A stretch of 64,000 bases of DNA from Choristoneura fumiferana (GCF_025370935.1 NC_133472.1:38600685-38664684), one strand, 5' to 3'. Counted from the first letter of the stretch, positions 46,101-53,833 are shown. Numbers and translations are program-made. Notes: generated from the letters alone by a model not told the origin.

Positions 46101-47358
46101 ATCTATATAATTGTTATCGTTTCTTTTTATACTATAATTAAATAATATTGTAAATCTCTCAGTGAATACATATTATGTAGGGTATTTGAAAACATTATCC
46201 AATACTTTTCTAAAATAAAAATAAGTTTTAACCCGAAAAACCTAATTTTCGATTAACTGCAAAATTAAATTTTTAGTAACATTCAATTAATAAATAGTTA
46301 GTCAATTGAGTTGAGGTGGCTAACTAGAACATCACAGTTCTCTGGTACCATACAAAATGTATGAGTGCATTTTGACATGTTAGCTCATAAAAACTATATC
46401 AATTGATCAGTGGCGGACTAACAGTGTGGGCGAAAGGAGTGACTCGTCCCGGGCCTCCAGTCCCAGGCGGCCTCCATATGTCCTCTTAATCAAGTCCTGG
46501 ACAACACTAAAATATGCTTATACTTACATCAACTTTTAAGACGGGGGGGGCTCATTCAGCTTTGCCGCCCCGGTCCCCGAACGACATTAGTCCGCCACTG
46601 AATTAATCGATATCAAATACAATATTATGCTGTAAGCTCGTGTCCTCACCTCTGATTGGTAGCAATTTGAAAACTGACAGCGTCGCCGGTATGCAGGGTT
46701 ACGTTACCCTCGACGTCGTCCTTCGTGTAAGGCAAGAAGAAGCATTCACCGCGTTCTCGTAAGATATCCTTCCTGTATTGTCGCCAGAGCCTTCGCCCTT
46801 TACCTCAGTCGTTACCGTGCCCGTCACTCGCGCTTCGCTCAATACCTACGGAGGAGGAAAAGTAAAAGCTACAGTCAGTGCACCATCAGTATACCCCCTT
46901 ATCAAGCTGAAAGAAAGCTGTTGGACCTATAACACTACCACAACAATCATCATCATCATTTCAGCCGTAGGACGTCCACTGTTGAGCTCATGTTGTCCAG
47001 TTGCTTCGGTTAGAAGCGCGGCATTAACCAGTCATCCGCACATCTCGTTCGTGGAGTTCCTACGCTGCGCTTGCCGATCCAAGGGCGGTTCTCGAATGGA
47101 CCACAAGAAAAATGGTCAATAACCTTAGTGGAACCTTCAATCTTAATTATATTTTAAATAAGGAAAAAAAAAACTTACCACTTCAGGTGCTATTTTGGTA
47201 ACGGTGGAAGCTATAGGTTTTCCAGTGCGCCTGTCATACGTCATCTCAAATTCGACGGGATCTCCAATTTTAAGATGTTCAATGTTACCACTAAATTGGC
47301 TAAAGTGAAAGAACAAGCGCGCCTGCCTCTCACAGCATTGTATGAAGCCGTAGGAATG
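22143..47358 (-). CDS. Unr: Unr / CSDE1, cold-shock-domain RNA-binding protein
   Basis: Cytoplasmic single-stranded RNA-binding protein controlling mRNA translation and stability; in Drosophila it also acts with Sxl on msl-2. Exons in order: 47358-47179, 46845-46650, 45730-45523, 36880-36692, 35330-35179, 34516-34351, 30619-30419, 29448-29323, 28673-28489, 26114-25897, 24871-24695, 24154-23977 and 22306-22143. All have GT-AG borders and matching phases. Five canonical cold-shock domains show YGFIQ, FGFIER, FGFIRC, FGFIET and FGFL followed by an FFH motif. Non-canonical domains lie between them, giving the usual 5+4 layout. The last exon has the family tail (APRVVVVRGPRGPD). The first coding exon, expected to end EKLL-like, was not found. 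Exon 2 lacks one base near 46752. Several introns are full of mobile elements. Confidence 0.95.
22335..22471. repeat. Repeat hosting the mariner element (left part)
   Basis: Matches 25628-25770 (GAATATGTCGCT...AAGTCGAACT...GACAGACACGTCT) and, in reverse, 51655-51775. The family member continues after the mariner element at 23718, which shows the insertion point. Confidence 0.65.
22472..23715 (+). mobile_element. Mariner/Tc1-superfamily transposon, defective
   Basis: 1,244 bp in a Unr intron. Inverted ends are AGGACTGTTCAATTTACTAA and the exact complement; TA duplications are at 22470-22471 and 23716-23717. The insertion is confirmed by the paralogous empty site at about 25740-25765. A transposase relic occupies about 23049-23609: a helix-turn-helix region in two frames, then the DDE-type block CILMDETYEKFD at about 23456-23490. 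It stops at 23609 and has upstream frameshifts and stops, so it is inactive. Confidence 0.88.
23241..23609 (+). pseudogene. Transposase relic of the mariner-like element
   Basis: The longest open part of the transposase. It starts with a helix-turn-helix half (VRDIAKKERVSIGTVQNI) and reaches the first catalytic aspartate in ILMDETY. The remaining catalytic acidic residues are missing because the frame ends early. Upstream coding matter from 23049 is in other frames. Confidence 0.75.
23887..23916. repeat. (GA)n microsatellite
   Basis: About 30 bases of nearly pure GA immediately downstream of a common repeat fragment (ACGGCTGAACCGATTTTGAT at about 23855). It lies in Unr intron sequence 60 bp from an exon. 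Confidence 0.8.
25006..25134. mobile_element. Foldback MITE in a Unr intron
   Basis: TAATGAGGGCTAAAAGACAG faces its near-complement at the right end, with AAATATCGCTAG / CTAGCGATATT inside. The ends resemble those of 55192-55618. Confidence 0.72.
25628..25770. repeat. Interspersed repeat, empty-site paralogue of the mariner target
   Basis: Contains GTCAACTTCACGGTGGTAGA where the 22335 copy has the mariner inserted at the TA. It therefore shows the sequence before insertion. Confidence 0.65.
26115..28194. other. Unr intron (exons at 26114 and 28489)
   Basis: No extra gene seen. It holds a short hairpin near 26614-26664 (ACACATGCTAACG / CGTTAGCATGTGT) and a diverged relative of the GGGGCTGTTTCACC MITE at about 27010-27145 (ending AGTAGTGAAACAGACGC). 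The rest is unassigned AT-rich sequence. Confidence 0.5.
28195..28346 (-). repeat. LINE/SINE 3'-end repeat, reverse
   Basis: Reverse copy of 20703-20860, with GGCAAACGAGCAAGTGGGTC and GGCCTAAGATGGGATACC. It lies in the Unr intron 140 bp from the 28489 splice site. Confidence 0.72.
28745..28866. mobile_element. 122-bp palindromic MITE in a Unr intron
   Basis: ATGCCAGGTTCACATTATTC at the left and GAATAATGTGAACCGGGCAT at the right. The arms pair through TAAAATCGT / ACGATTTTA and AGTAGC / GCTACT. Confidence 0.78.
30003..30223. mobile_element. Hairpin insertion 1 in the exon duplicate
   Basis: A foldback of about 220 bp. GGTGAATATTCAGGCGTTTG and its complement are at the ends, with GTACCGCCGTCATTGTTCTC and its complement following inwards. 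The arms extend for about 100 bp. Exact borders are uncertain by a few bases. Confidence 0.82.
30250..30309. mobile_element. Hairpin insertion 2 in the exon duplicate
   Basis: A foldback of about 60 bp: GTCACGATCGTT ... ATTTGGGAC faces GTCCCAAAT ... AACGATCGTGAC. CGTAC flanks it on both sides, which fits a target duplication of about 5 bp. Confidence 0.78.
31247..31944. mobile_element. Foldback element of about 700 bp in a Unr intron
   Basis: CAAGTCAATCCGACCACTGG ... GTGGGTCAAAATGAACG at the left is matched by CGTTCATTTTGACCCAC-like and CCAGTGGTCGG-like complements at the right (31905-31944). The loop is AT-rich and non-coding. Confidence 0.7.
32259..32440. mobile_element. Palindromic MITE in a Unr intron
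   Basis: TTAAGGATGAAGACCAAAAA at the left and TTTTTGGTCTTCACCCTTAA at the right. The arms continue through ACGCAGGTAGTTA and its complement. Confidence 0.78.
32802..32943. mobile_element. Palindromic MITE in a Unr intron
   Basis: GGTACGGTCAGCATCAAAAG at the left and CTAGTTTTGATGCTGACTGT plus ACC at the right. AGCTGGTT / AACCAGCT are paired inside. Confidence 0.75.
33956..34087. mobile_element. TA-flanked palindromic MITE, CAGTCAAGGGC family, copy 1
   Basis: CAGTCAAGGGCAAAGATATC at the left end and its complement at the right, flanked by TA on both sides. Two further copies are at 59017-59148 and 61666-61797. TA flanks suit mobilisation by a Tc1/mariner transposase. Confidence 0.82.
34668..34892 (-). 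mobile_element. Lep1-like Helitron fragment, reverse
   Basis: Reading on the minus strand: ATTATAAATGCGAAAGTGTG, then GAGCGACGGATCGAAGTG, ATAGAGATAGTTTATGG and CCGCGGGCAAAAGCTAGT. The GC-rich 3' hairpin followed by CTAGT is the Helitron-like terminus. Confidence 0.72.
35331..36538. other. Unr intron, no feature recognised
   Basis: Between the exons ending at 36692 and starting at 35330. AT-rich, no coding sequence or clear element apart from the MITE at 36539-36670. Confidence 0.45.
36539..36670. mobile_element. Short palindromic MITE next to a Unr exon
   Basis: CAGTCAAAACCGTTCATTGCGA at the left (36539) is matched by TCGCTATAAACGGTTTCGACTG at the right. It ends 22 bp from the Unr exon at 36692. 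Confidence 0.72.
36907..37358. mobile_element. Repeat with nested palindromic MITE and TTAGG motifs
   Basis: The outer element has AACACGTTCGGCCCC at the left and GGGGCCGAACGTG at the right; a further end copy is at about 28707. Nested at 37084-37280 is a palindrome with ends TAACGTTTGGCAACCTG and its complement. Its loop carries TTTAGGTTAGGTTAGGTTAG, three units of the insect telomere repeat. Confidence 0.7.
37359..39006. other. Unr intron stretch, repeat fragments only
   Basis: No gene. Contains a repeat near 37775-37975 (AAGCGGCAATTACA ... GTAATTGCCGC) related to one at 24560-24640. A block at 38390-38490 (GGAACTTTATTATTTAGTGT) also occurs near 25165 and 45370. Confidence 0.45.
39011..39341. 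mobile_element. TTAA-flanked foldback element (piggyBac-like MITE)
   Basis: GAGCGTTTATACCTGCTGAG and its complement form the ends, with exact TTAA at 39007-39010 and 39342-39345. The arms pair almost throughout, including GTGTCTACT / AGTAGACAC inside. TTAA duplications are specific to piggyBac-type transposases. Confidence 0.82.
39433..41175 (-). mobile_element. Tc1-like transposon with IR/DR ends, nearly intact
   Basis: 1,743 bp in a Unr intron, flanked by TA (39431-39432 and 41176-41177). The long terminal repeats each carry two copies of the word TAATTAAGAACGA: outer copies near 39449 and 41160, inner copies near 39666 and 40950. This is the IR/DR arrangement of the Sleeping Beauty/Minos type. 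One transposase gene occupies the centre on the minus strand. Confidence 0.9.
39850..40863 (-). CDS. Tc1-type transposase
   Basis: Cut-and-paste DDE transposase of 337 residues in the open frame. It has N-terminal paired helix-turn-helix domains (HIADHLQCSKTMVFHAIKHF), then catalytic aspartates in VIFSDETKI and FQHDNDPKHTA. The final glutamate lies in SPDLRAIEHLW; R replaces the usual N in the SPDLNPIEHLW consensus. GGGNVKIWGCFS is typical of the family. The frame stops after LAKCQN. One missing A in an A-run near 39850 would remove about 20 usual C-terminal residues and could be a consensus error. Apart from that the gene looks coding-competent. Confidence 0.9.
   Translation of the reverse strand: MAPFNAVKVLKAIASYKNNGKNKSCDKSTRKVILKLRDKNWSYKHIADHLQCSKTMVFHAIKHFATYQTTSNVPRVPRQRKSSRRDDRNIVRLAKQNSFKGSNELRKEYFGENNPSAISARSIRMRLVEEKLHGRIARKVPMLKRCHRQARLAFARRYENWTVRQWKNVIFSDETKINRVCSDGKRYVKRPPNKASDPKYTKVTLKHGGGNVKIWGCFSGHGVGPVRLIEGNMDQFQYKNILEETMLPYAEGVLPVIWTFQHDNDPKHTARTVKEFLTSQSVSVLDWPANSPDLRAIEHLWCEVKKKVSNRQCGNLRELYDVFLEEWNSISLAKCQN
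41371..41587 (+). mobile_element. Lep1-like Helitron, short non-autonomous copy
   Basis: TCCATACTAATATTATAAAT at the start. CGACGGATTCGACGTGATTT and GGCATAGAGATAGTTTATGG lie inside. It ends with GCGGGCGAAGCCGCGGGC (a hairpin) plus AAAAGCTAGT. Non-coding. Confidence 0.78.
41741..42046 (+). mobile_element. tRNA-derived SINE (lepidopteran HaSE-like)
   Basis: The head GCCGTGGTGGCCTAGTGGTT resembles a tRNA A box, with a B-box-like GGGTTTCAAACCCCGG 55 bp later. The body has GGTGAAGGAAAACATCGTGA, GAAGCAATTCAATGGTGTG and GGCCTGTGCCTAGCAGTGGG. It ends ATATAGGCTGGGATAATGATG. Full length or nearly so; polymerase III promoter elements are visible. Confidence 0.85.
42047..42857. other. Unr intron stretch, nothing recognised
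   Basis: No gene or clear repeat beyond a short GAGGAGGCCTGTG echo of the adjacent SINE at about 42320. Confidence 0.4.
42858..43075 (+). mobile_element. Lep1-like Helitron fragment, diverged
   Basis: TCCATCCTACTAATATTATA at the start. ACCGATTTGGATGAAATTCG is inside, and it ends CGGCGCGGGCAACGGCTA. The terminus CTAGT is lost. Confidence 0.65.
43949..44172 (+). mobile_element. Lep1-like Helitron, short copy
   Basis: ACTATAATATTATAAATGTG, GAAACGGAGCGACGGATCGA and GTTTATGGGCCAGAGAGTGA, ending CGCGGGCGAAGCCGCGGGC and AGCTAGGT. Closely related to 41371-41587. Confidence 0.75.
44695..45256. mobile_element. 560-bp foldback element with tRNA-like B box in each arm
   Basis: ATTTAGATCGGTCAGTATGG near 44715 is matched by CCATACTGACCGATCTAAAT near 45235. 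Each arm carries a B-box-like word: GGAATCGAACCCGGTCG at about 44841 and, inverted, CGACCGCGTTCAATTCC at about 45093. This is a second inverted pair of tRNA-like sequences in the window, in the large Unr intron. Confidence 0.72.
45731..46649. other. Unr intron with one MITE
   Basis: Between the exons starting at 45730 and ending at 46650. Apart from 46408-46600, it is AT-rich with no recognised feature. Confidence 0.45.
46408..46600. mobile_element. hAT-like MITE, CAGTGGCGGACTAA ends
   Basis: Ends CAGTGGCGGACTAA and TTAGTCCGCCACTG. Flanks AATTGAT and AATTAAT are similar but not an exact 8-bp repeat. It lies 50 bp from the Unr exon at 46650. Confidence 0.65.
46948..47100 (+). repeat. LINE-related repeat fragment
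   Basis: Contains CATCATCATTTCAGCCGTAG, GACGTCCACTGTTGAGC and GGAGTTCCTACGCTGCG, the recurrent lepidopteran 'GGACGTCCACTG' repeat. Shorter pieces occur near 34260 and 57560. It occupies most of the first visible Unr intron. Confidence 0.6.
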
Positions 47359-47854
47359 CTAAAAACAAAAGTACTCATTATTAAAATTGAAGATAGTTAC
47401 CGCAATATACACAGTGTTATTTTTGATTTCCGTTACTTTGAAGAGAACATTTAACAGGTTAAATGAAGTTAATTTCACCAAGACACTAGTGGCTAGTGGC
47501 CTAACTCTTATTGTTTAAAAGATAATAGAATTAGGATAATTAATAATTATGCGCAATAAAATTAATTTATGACTTTTTTAATGTCTGTAATATTTTGCTA
47601 AAGACTGTTAAAAAAGTGGTTCTTATGATGTCTTTCTTATGCGTAACGTCAGTGTCACTCGTCAAGAGTGACTGTAACTGTTTGTGTCACTTCAAGTTTA
47701 CAAACAGAACTGAACCGTCAAATAAGCAAGAGGGGAATATGATTTCAGGTACTACTTCCCTGCCGCCTATTATTATATTAACATAGGAAAATCCACCTTC
47801 TGTGTAGAAGTGGTGTAAAAATGAAAGTTTCTTGTTTAGTAAAAAATATTCAGA
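47359..47854. other. Upstream of first recognised Unr exon; nothing assigned
   Basis: Presumed intron. I searched for an upstream Unr exon ending in an EKLL-like sequence and did not find one. Confidence 0.4.
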
Positions 47855-48546
47855 GGCCGTATTGCCTAACGTTTCTGATGCTCGCGATCGCAATTAAATG
47901 ACAGTTTTTGTAAGCTAAATCTGTCATTTCATTACGATCACGAGCAGGGTTGGCATGATTAAATTTTTTCAATAAAAATCATTGATTAAATAAAAAATTT
48001 ATATTTGTCAAATAAATCAAATATTTAAATTTAAGTACATTGTGTTAGAATTATTATAAATATAAATATTATAATATTTAAAAAGGAACACACACTTTCC
48101 AGCTTTTTCCGTTCTTAATCTGTTCTTGACTTAAGAATGTACTTAATCCAACTCGACCACTGATGCGGGTAATGCGATGGCCCCAAAAACTGTCTCAAAT
48201 TGGATATCGTCAGACTTTGAAAAAAACTCGTATCTAAAATCAATATGTCAACAAAATTGAACCTTGACATAATGTTCTTAAAGTTCACTCGGAAAAAATA
48301 TTTATTTGGAGGCACGAGTTTTTTTTAAAGTAGTGACGATATATGTATTTGGTTTTGCGTATCTTCATATTTATTGGTATATTTGCGTATCCTCGTATTT
48401 TTAGAGACCCACTTGTTCGTTTGCCATACAGTCGAATAAAAAAAAATTTTTTTAAATCTAAAATACGTTTTTTGGATTTTTTGCAACAAATCGTGATTTT
48501 TTTCCAACCCTGATCACGAGCGTCAAAAACGATAGGCAATACGGAC
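47855..48546. mobile_element. GGCCGTATTG-family MITE enlarged by a nested hAT element
   Basis: The left arm (47855-47944) starts GGCCGTATTGCCTAACG. The right arm (48513-48546) ends CGATAGGCAATACGG. Removing the nested element restores a palindrome of about 115 bp like 5051-5179: CTCGCGATCGCAATTAAATG faces its near-complement. Confidence 0.83.
47945..48512. mobile_element. hAT-type non-autonomous element, 568 bp
   Basis: Ends CAGGGTTGG and CCAACCCTG, flanked by an exact 8-bp duplication ATCACGAG (47937-47944 and 48513-48520). The interior is AT-rich and includes a fragment of the LINE/SINE 3'-end family (TTCGTTTGCCATACAGTCG at about 48417). No transposase. Confidence 0.88.
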
Positions 48547-49267
48547 ACTGGTCCGCATTATGCAAGCAGTAGCCAACCAGTTGTGAAATCACATTTATAA
48601 TATTTGTTATGTAAAAATTGAGCAATTCGTTTGTCACGATGATGGAACTAATGAACTAAACATCATATGTCATATTTAATTCATCATCATCTTAAATAAA
48701 ATATTCATAATGTATGCTTGACTCCTAACTGCATTACGCCTTACGCCATCCTCGATCGTCTTGCGTTATCTTGTCACTTGCTCAGTCCGATATTTTTGTA
48801 ACATATTAACATTATACTAATAAGTAAAATAGCGTCCCGAACTAACGTACAGAAAATAACAAGGTGTTTTTTTCTCTGTGTGCGTGCCCGTATTTTAGTT
48901 CAGTGGTATTAGTCTAGGAATGTAATTTCTACGGACTTCGTAAGAGAATTATTATTCCATATAAGATATAACCTCTAATTCGTTGTCCCGGGGCCTGAAA
49001 CTATCTCCATACCAGATTTCATCTCAATCGGTTTAGTGATTCAACCCTTTTCCAGGCATAGTGTGCATATGGCGACCACATAAATGTACACAAATATTCG
49101 TTCGACCTTGCTAAATTTACAACATCGTTAAAAATATTATTCGTTTTGAATTAATCTCTCATAGGTAAACAAGAAAGAACTATGATTCATTTTGTGGCAA
49201 CTTATCTAAATTCGCGAGACTTGGAAAAGGATGCATTAAGCATGTAGAGATAAAAGACAGACTCTAA

Positions 49268-49470
49268 CTTGTAAATGTGAAAGTTTGTAAGTCTGTTTGT
49301 TTGTTACCTCTTCTATCTAAACCACCGAACCGATTTAGATGCAATTCGGTATAGAGATAGTTTCGAGTCTCGGGGAACGACATATGATAGTTTTTATTCC
49401 GGAAAATTGCGGAGTTCCCGCGGGATAGTGAAAAATAATACGGAGACAGAGTCGCGGGCAACAGCTAGTT
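49268..49470 (+). mobile_element. Lep1-like Helitron fragment (empty-site paralogue)
   Basis: TGTAAATGTGAAAGTTTGTA at the start. TCTAAACCACCGAACCGATT is inside, uninterrupted where the 8709-14455 copy has the retrotransposon. It ends GTCGCGGGCAACAGCTAGTT. Confidence 0.7.
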
Positions 49471-49964
49471 TATAATATTAGAAAGCCGGAAGTACGGCTA
49501 TACTCCTAAAATGCCGTTTTCTTTTAATACCGGATATTTTGCTATCCAAATAAAGTTATAAGTAGCAGCGACCTTGTTACGCCTAAATAACAGCGACTTT
49601 TTACTTAAATACCTACGCATATCTTTACATGAATTAAGTACCTATGCAATGTAGGTATCAAATATCAACTGTTTGTAAACAGTTTAGAGCCGAATGATAA
49701 AAGCAAGGTTACTAATATTTTTATGATCGGTATTTAGGTATTGATTCTATGTTAATGATTTAAAAGAGATGATTAAGTTATTTTATGCAAAGATGTTTTT
49801 ATAAAAATTAAACACAAATGACGTAATAAAACGAGTTTAAATTGTTGTCTATACGAAGTGAGTTTACGACATGTAAACGATAAGAATATCGATAAAGACA
49901 TCGACTAGGTTTTCATAAAGTGAATAAAAATAGAGTTTAACCCTTTTCCATACCCGGTGAAATT

Positions 49965-50125
49965 ACTGGCACTTCAGGTATCCCATCTTAGGCCTCTAGG
50001 TTGGCATTGCATCTGCAATCCCTGTGGTGTTGCAGGTGTCTATGGGCGGTGGTGATCTCTTACCATCAGGAGACCCACTTGCTCGTTTGCCATCCAGTCA
50101 AATAAAATAAATAAATAAATAATAT
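49965..50125 (+). repeat. LINE/SINE 3'-end repeat
   Basis: GGTATCCCATCTTAGGCCTC, GGGCGGTGGTGATCTCTTAC and TGCTCGTTTGCCATCCAGTC, with tail AAATAAATAAATAAA. A good reference copy of the family. Confidence 0.78.
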
Positions 50126-51371
50126 ACCCCGCCAATTTAAGCACGATCATAATCATAGTTTTATATTGTTTACTTGAAAACGTATAGTATTTTTAACGAC
50201 TTCAATTGATTTTGCATCATATTGTAAGTACAGCAGGGTCGAATATTTGTGGACATCTATGTGGTCAATATAATATAACAGGTACGTAGGTACAGTTTTG
50301 GGCGAGGGTTTAAAGCTAGAAACACACGGAGCGGAGCGGTGCGGCGCTNAACTGATTTTGAAATAAGAACAACAAGCTACTGCGTTCTGAAATCAATTTA
50401 AATTACGAAGTTCGTAAGGTTGCGTTTGCGGGCAAGGAAGGGATATTTAGAGGCTTTCAATATAAAATCTTTAGCTTCAAGATTAAGGTGGATTTTGTGT
50501 GACTTTGTCTATTATTGTGGGAGTTTTCCAATGGAGTTTTGTTGTTTTTTTGTCTCGCACGTGTTGTCTTAAGGCTTGGGCGTAATTCAGGAGCCAGATC
50601 ACTGTAAAGAGTCAATTAGTTCGCACATAGTAAAGAAATTTAGAATAATTAATTATTTAAAGTAATTCGATAAGTTGTTAGTGGAGTAATAACATTTATT
50701 TGCGCGGAGTTGGGCTTGATTGTAAGTTAAAAGTGACAGTTAAGGAAGTTCGGCTAGGTTACATTTTATTTGTGATTTAAGTAGTTGGTTTTTAATTGAA
50801 ATGATCAGAGTAAAGGTGAGATGGTTTTTGATTTTCTTTCGATTTTAATTTTAGATGGATGTGCCTTTTTCTGTAGGTATGTTGTAATTACGGACAAACG
50901 GAATTTTTGCTCCAAGTAAATGTAAGTTTTTTTATGAACGAAATAGTTTTTTCTATAGCACGATAGCTGAGATTTGAATCCCAACTCTTGGCTATCGAAT
51001 AAATTTTAAAACAAGCCAGCCGCGCAAAGAAAGCTTTTTCGTTACTGAAAATCTTGGAGTAATTGAATTGGCATTTTCAAAACACATTATAAATGAGGAT
51101 TTTATTTGATTAAATGTTACAATAATGAAGAAATTTTGCTTTGCGTTTGCGATTTTTGTATTTGCTAATTTTTTTTTTTTTCAATTTGCTTCCAGGATAA
51201 AAAATCAAATGCGCGCCGATCGCGTATAAATATATCCTTCTTATCTATCAATGGGCTATTACACCTATGGGTGTTTTCGGAGGCGAACAATCAAGCAAGC
51301 TTTGTTTTATTTGTGGGTATGAAAAACTGTCGATTTTGCCCTTTTCCCCGTAGATTCATCAGCCAAATATA
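50126..51371. other. No gene recognised
   Basis: AT-rich; includes one N at 50349. A plus-strand ATGATCAGAGTAAAG followed by GTGAGATGG (50801-50824) could be a small 5' exon with donor, but nothing downstream supports it. Confidence 0.4.
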
Positions 51372-51655
51372 ATAAGATAAATAAATAAATAATAATATCA
51401 CGGGACAATTCACACCAATTTTGACTTAGTCCCAAGTAAGCTTAGCAAAGCTTGTGTTATGGTACTAAGCACGGATATAATATAATTATATAGAAGATAT
51501 GATTTAAATACTTACATTTAAACACCCAAGAACCGAGAACAAACATTCGTATTTTTCATACAAATATTCTGCGCGACACGAGAATCGAATCCGGGACCTC
51601 AAGCTTCGTAGTCAGGTTCTCTAATCACTAGGCCATCTGCGTCGTCTGGTAGTAT
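51372..51655 (-). mobile_element. tRNA-derived SINE, reverse
   Basis: The minus-strand head has GATGGCCTAGTGATTAGAGA (A-box region) and CCCGGATTCGATTCTCG (B box). The body includes ATACGAATGTTTGTTCTCGG and AGCTTACTTGGGACT, ending in an ATTTATTTATTTA tail. Another fragment of the same head is at about 56523-56600. Confidence 0.75.
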
Positions 51656-51775
51656 ATACCCTAAAGTTGATAATCGTTTGCATGTCACAAAACAGTGCCA
51701 ATAGACGTGTCTGTCAACTTGAAGTTCGACTTTAGCGACAGATGCATTTGATAGGAACTTGTTTAACCCTTAATT
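51655..51775 (-). repeat. Interspersed repeat (family of 22335 and 25628)
   Basis: The reverse complement shares AGTCGAACTTCAAGTTGACA, GACACGTCTATTGGCA and the TGATAATCGTTTGC region with the other two copies. Confidence 0.6.
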
Positions 51776-52065
51776 GGGCATGGCGAAAGTATTGAATTTA
51801 GGATATTACAAAGATATGTATATTTTTTATGCAGGTAGAAGATAAAAACACCATACTTAGTTTTTATATTTTTTTTTATTTATATAAAAAATTAACGTGG
51901 AATATACGCCTTCAGGCCATTATAAGTCTCTGGTTTCCATCTACTAGATTTTTTAAATAATTATTTTAATACATTTATGTGCAATTTACACTGCCTTTAG
52001 GTCAGGCATCTTTAAGTGGAACTTTTTAAAACATGGAGCACCATATAAAGTGACCTGGCATATAC

Positions 52066-52329
52066 CTACCGCTGTTGAGGCCAGTTTTTCCTCAACATTT
52101 TGCCTAAAGGATCCATATTATACGCAGGCTCTCTGTAGGTTCCTTGTAATGCTTCATCAGGTCTTGACTGTAGGGATTTTTCATCATAGGGCTCCAAAGG
52201 AAGTGGAGCTTCTGATATGCCTTGGCTGGGATCAATCAGGACTCGCCAGTAGTGACTCTCAGACAGGCTTAGGGGAATACCCTTACAGCTATATAATTTA
52301 CCAATTAAAATATCATTATGCTCAGGCAT
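52066..52329 (-). CDS. Small protein, 87 residues, unknown
   Basis: Open frame starting MPEHNDILIGKLYSC and ending LGKMLRKNWPQQR. It is polar, has no membrane segment, and is rich in proline, leucine and charged residues. I do not recognise it. In the predicted transcript it lies downstream of a 50-residue frame (52998-52624), in the last exon, which begins at about 52505. Reasons to believe it codes: balanced composition, a clean start after an AT-rich leader, and position at the 3' end of a spliced unit. No homology search was possible. Confidence 0.5.
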   Translation of the reverse strand: MPEHNDILIGKLYSCKGIPLSLSESHYWRVLIDPSQGISEAPLPLEPYDEKSLQSRPDEALQGTYREPAYNMDPLGKMLRKNWPQQR

Positions 52330-52623
52330 ATTATATTTTAATTGCTATAAATGCAGTTAGTGTTACTTGACATGATTGAATAATATCATGATTTTTTATT
52401 ATAATCAAGTTAGTAATACTAAACACTTAGTTAGAAACACTGGCATTTTCTTGGACGCTTTGTCTTGTACTGCTTCTTATTGACACAAATCGATGGACGG
52501 CTCACCTGAATAAGATTTGAGTGTAAACAAAAAAGGAATCATACTGTAATATATTGAAAATTTTTAAAAAAATACTCACAAAATAAAATGTATCTTCGGT
52601 ATATCCGCATTTTTAATTTGATC

Positions 52624-52998
52624 TTATTTCGCGTTGATCCAAACATTATTGTCCAGCATAAAGCTGTTATCTGACTGCTCGCTCTCTGAGGAGCTCATGA
52701 GCATACTGAGAGCTATATCCATATGATCGCTTCTAGAGAAGTCGAGAGATTTTTTGATCTGCAAATATAACAACATGTATGGATAAATGTGATTTATTAA
52801 AGGTCTGAAGTATTAATTTCCCACACGGTGAAAACTACCATCCTTATGCGGTCACAAGTACAATATTTCCCACAACTTTTAAAGGTCGAAAATCACTGAA
52901 ATACTACCGTATCACTAAATATAATACGTGTATGTAATACAACTCAAAATCTATCGAATACAACTATTCAATAAAATTACCGTATTTTTTCGCGACAT
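52624..52998 (-). CDS. Small two-exon frame, 50 residues, unknown
   Basis: Exon 52998-52981 (MSRKNT) is joined to 52758-52624 (IKKSLDFSRSDHMDIALSML ... NNVWINAK, stop). The borders are GT and AG with matching phase. The second exon continues to a GTGAGT donor at 52579. A third exon begins at about 52505 and carries the separate 87-residue frame. The serine/glutamate-rich middle (SSSESEQSDNS) resembles a phosphorylation site region. Not recognised; it could be an upstream frame or the first cistron of a dicistronic mRNA. Confidence 0.45.
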
Positions 52999-53318
52999 GG
53001 TGATTTTTAAAAAATATTCCGTACGTATTCAGCTTTATTTTGTTGACACCAACTGACGTTTCTGACTTTGACATGTGTCAAACATGACATGTTTGCGTTT
53101 CGTTTCCCGATTTTATTTTGGGCACAGACAAATCATACAGTTTTTATATTTGACACTAAGAGGGATATAGCTACCTTCAGAGCGATAACAGCATCGCAAA
53201 ATATAAGTGGGAAATATACTCCTTTGCGACAATTATAGGAACTTAAAAATTGATAGACCACTTATTTGGCTGATGGTACATAAATTACGCGGTAGAGGCC
53301 GGCGAAGCGGCTGAGGGG

Positions 53319-53426
53319 CTACTATAAAATTCGAAAATCGAAGTTCGTATCGTACCGTCCCTCTCACTCTCCAGCGTCAGCGGGACGGCAAGATATGAAG
53401 TTCGAATTTTGCACTTCGTAGTATAG
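53319..53426. mobile_element. Hairpin MITE, copy 2
   Basis: CTACTATAAAATTCGAAAAT at the left and TTTTGCACTTCGTAGTATAG at the right; CGTACCGTCCCTCTCACTCT is inside. Family of 15672-15786. Confidence 0.75.
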
Positions 53427-53484
53427 GTCCCAAGCCAAGTATAGGGCCGAAGGTCCAAACCTATGTAGTTTATTTCGGAAATAA

Positions 53485-53833
53485 TACGGTATTTGACTAT
53501 TTTGTACATGTTTTATAAATTAAACTAGACAATGTTATCGAATAGAGAAACAAATTTTAAGCTAAATTTACAAATAACAAAGTTATAAAGGTTTGAAAAT
53601 CAAGATTAGACAGAGAAAGACAAACTGGCATGTGACGTCACACGCCAGTAGCGCCATACTTGCTGCATAGAGAAAAGCGTTTGAGAAAGAGACAGGTAAT
53701 AGATTTTTCAAAAATCACTATAAATCCAATTTTCAACCCATTTAAGTTTTCTCTTCGCTAAATACTGTCTGTATATATATATTTTCATAATAATATTAAG
53801 ATATGGCAAATTCAGGAGTTGTCAAATACCGTA
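53485..53833. mobile_element. MITE, TACGGTATTTGAC family, copy 2
   Basis: Exact inverted ends TACGGTATTTGAC / GTCAAATACCGTA; the body matches 19350-19710. Confidence 0.8.

Noticed and set aside
46778..47122. Plus-strand 114-codon open frame
   Set aside because: It runs through the antisense of a Unr exon into a LINE-related repeat.
48115..48548. Minus-strand open frames near 48115-48548
   Set aside because: They lie inside the AT-rich nested hAT element and its host MITE and show no protein-like features.
50801..50824. Small plus-strand 5' exon (ATGATCAGAGTAAAG with GT donor)
   Set aside because: No downstream exon or supporting conservation visible; such a motif is expected by chance.
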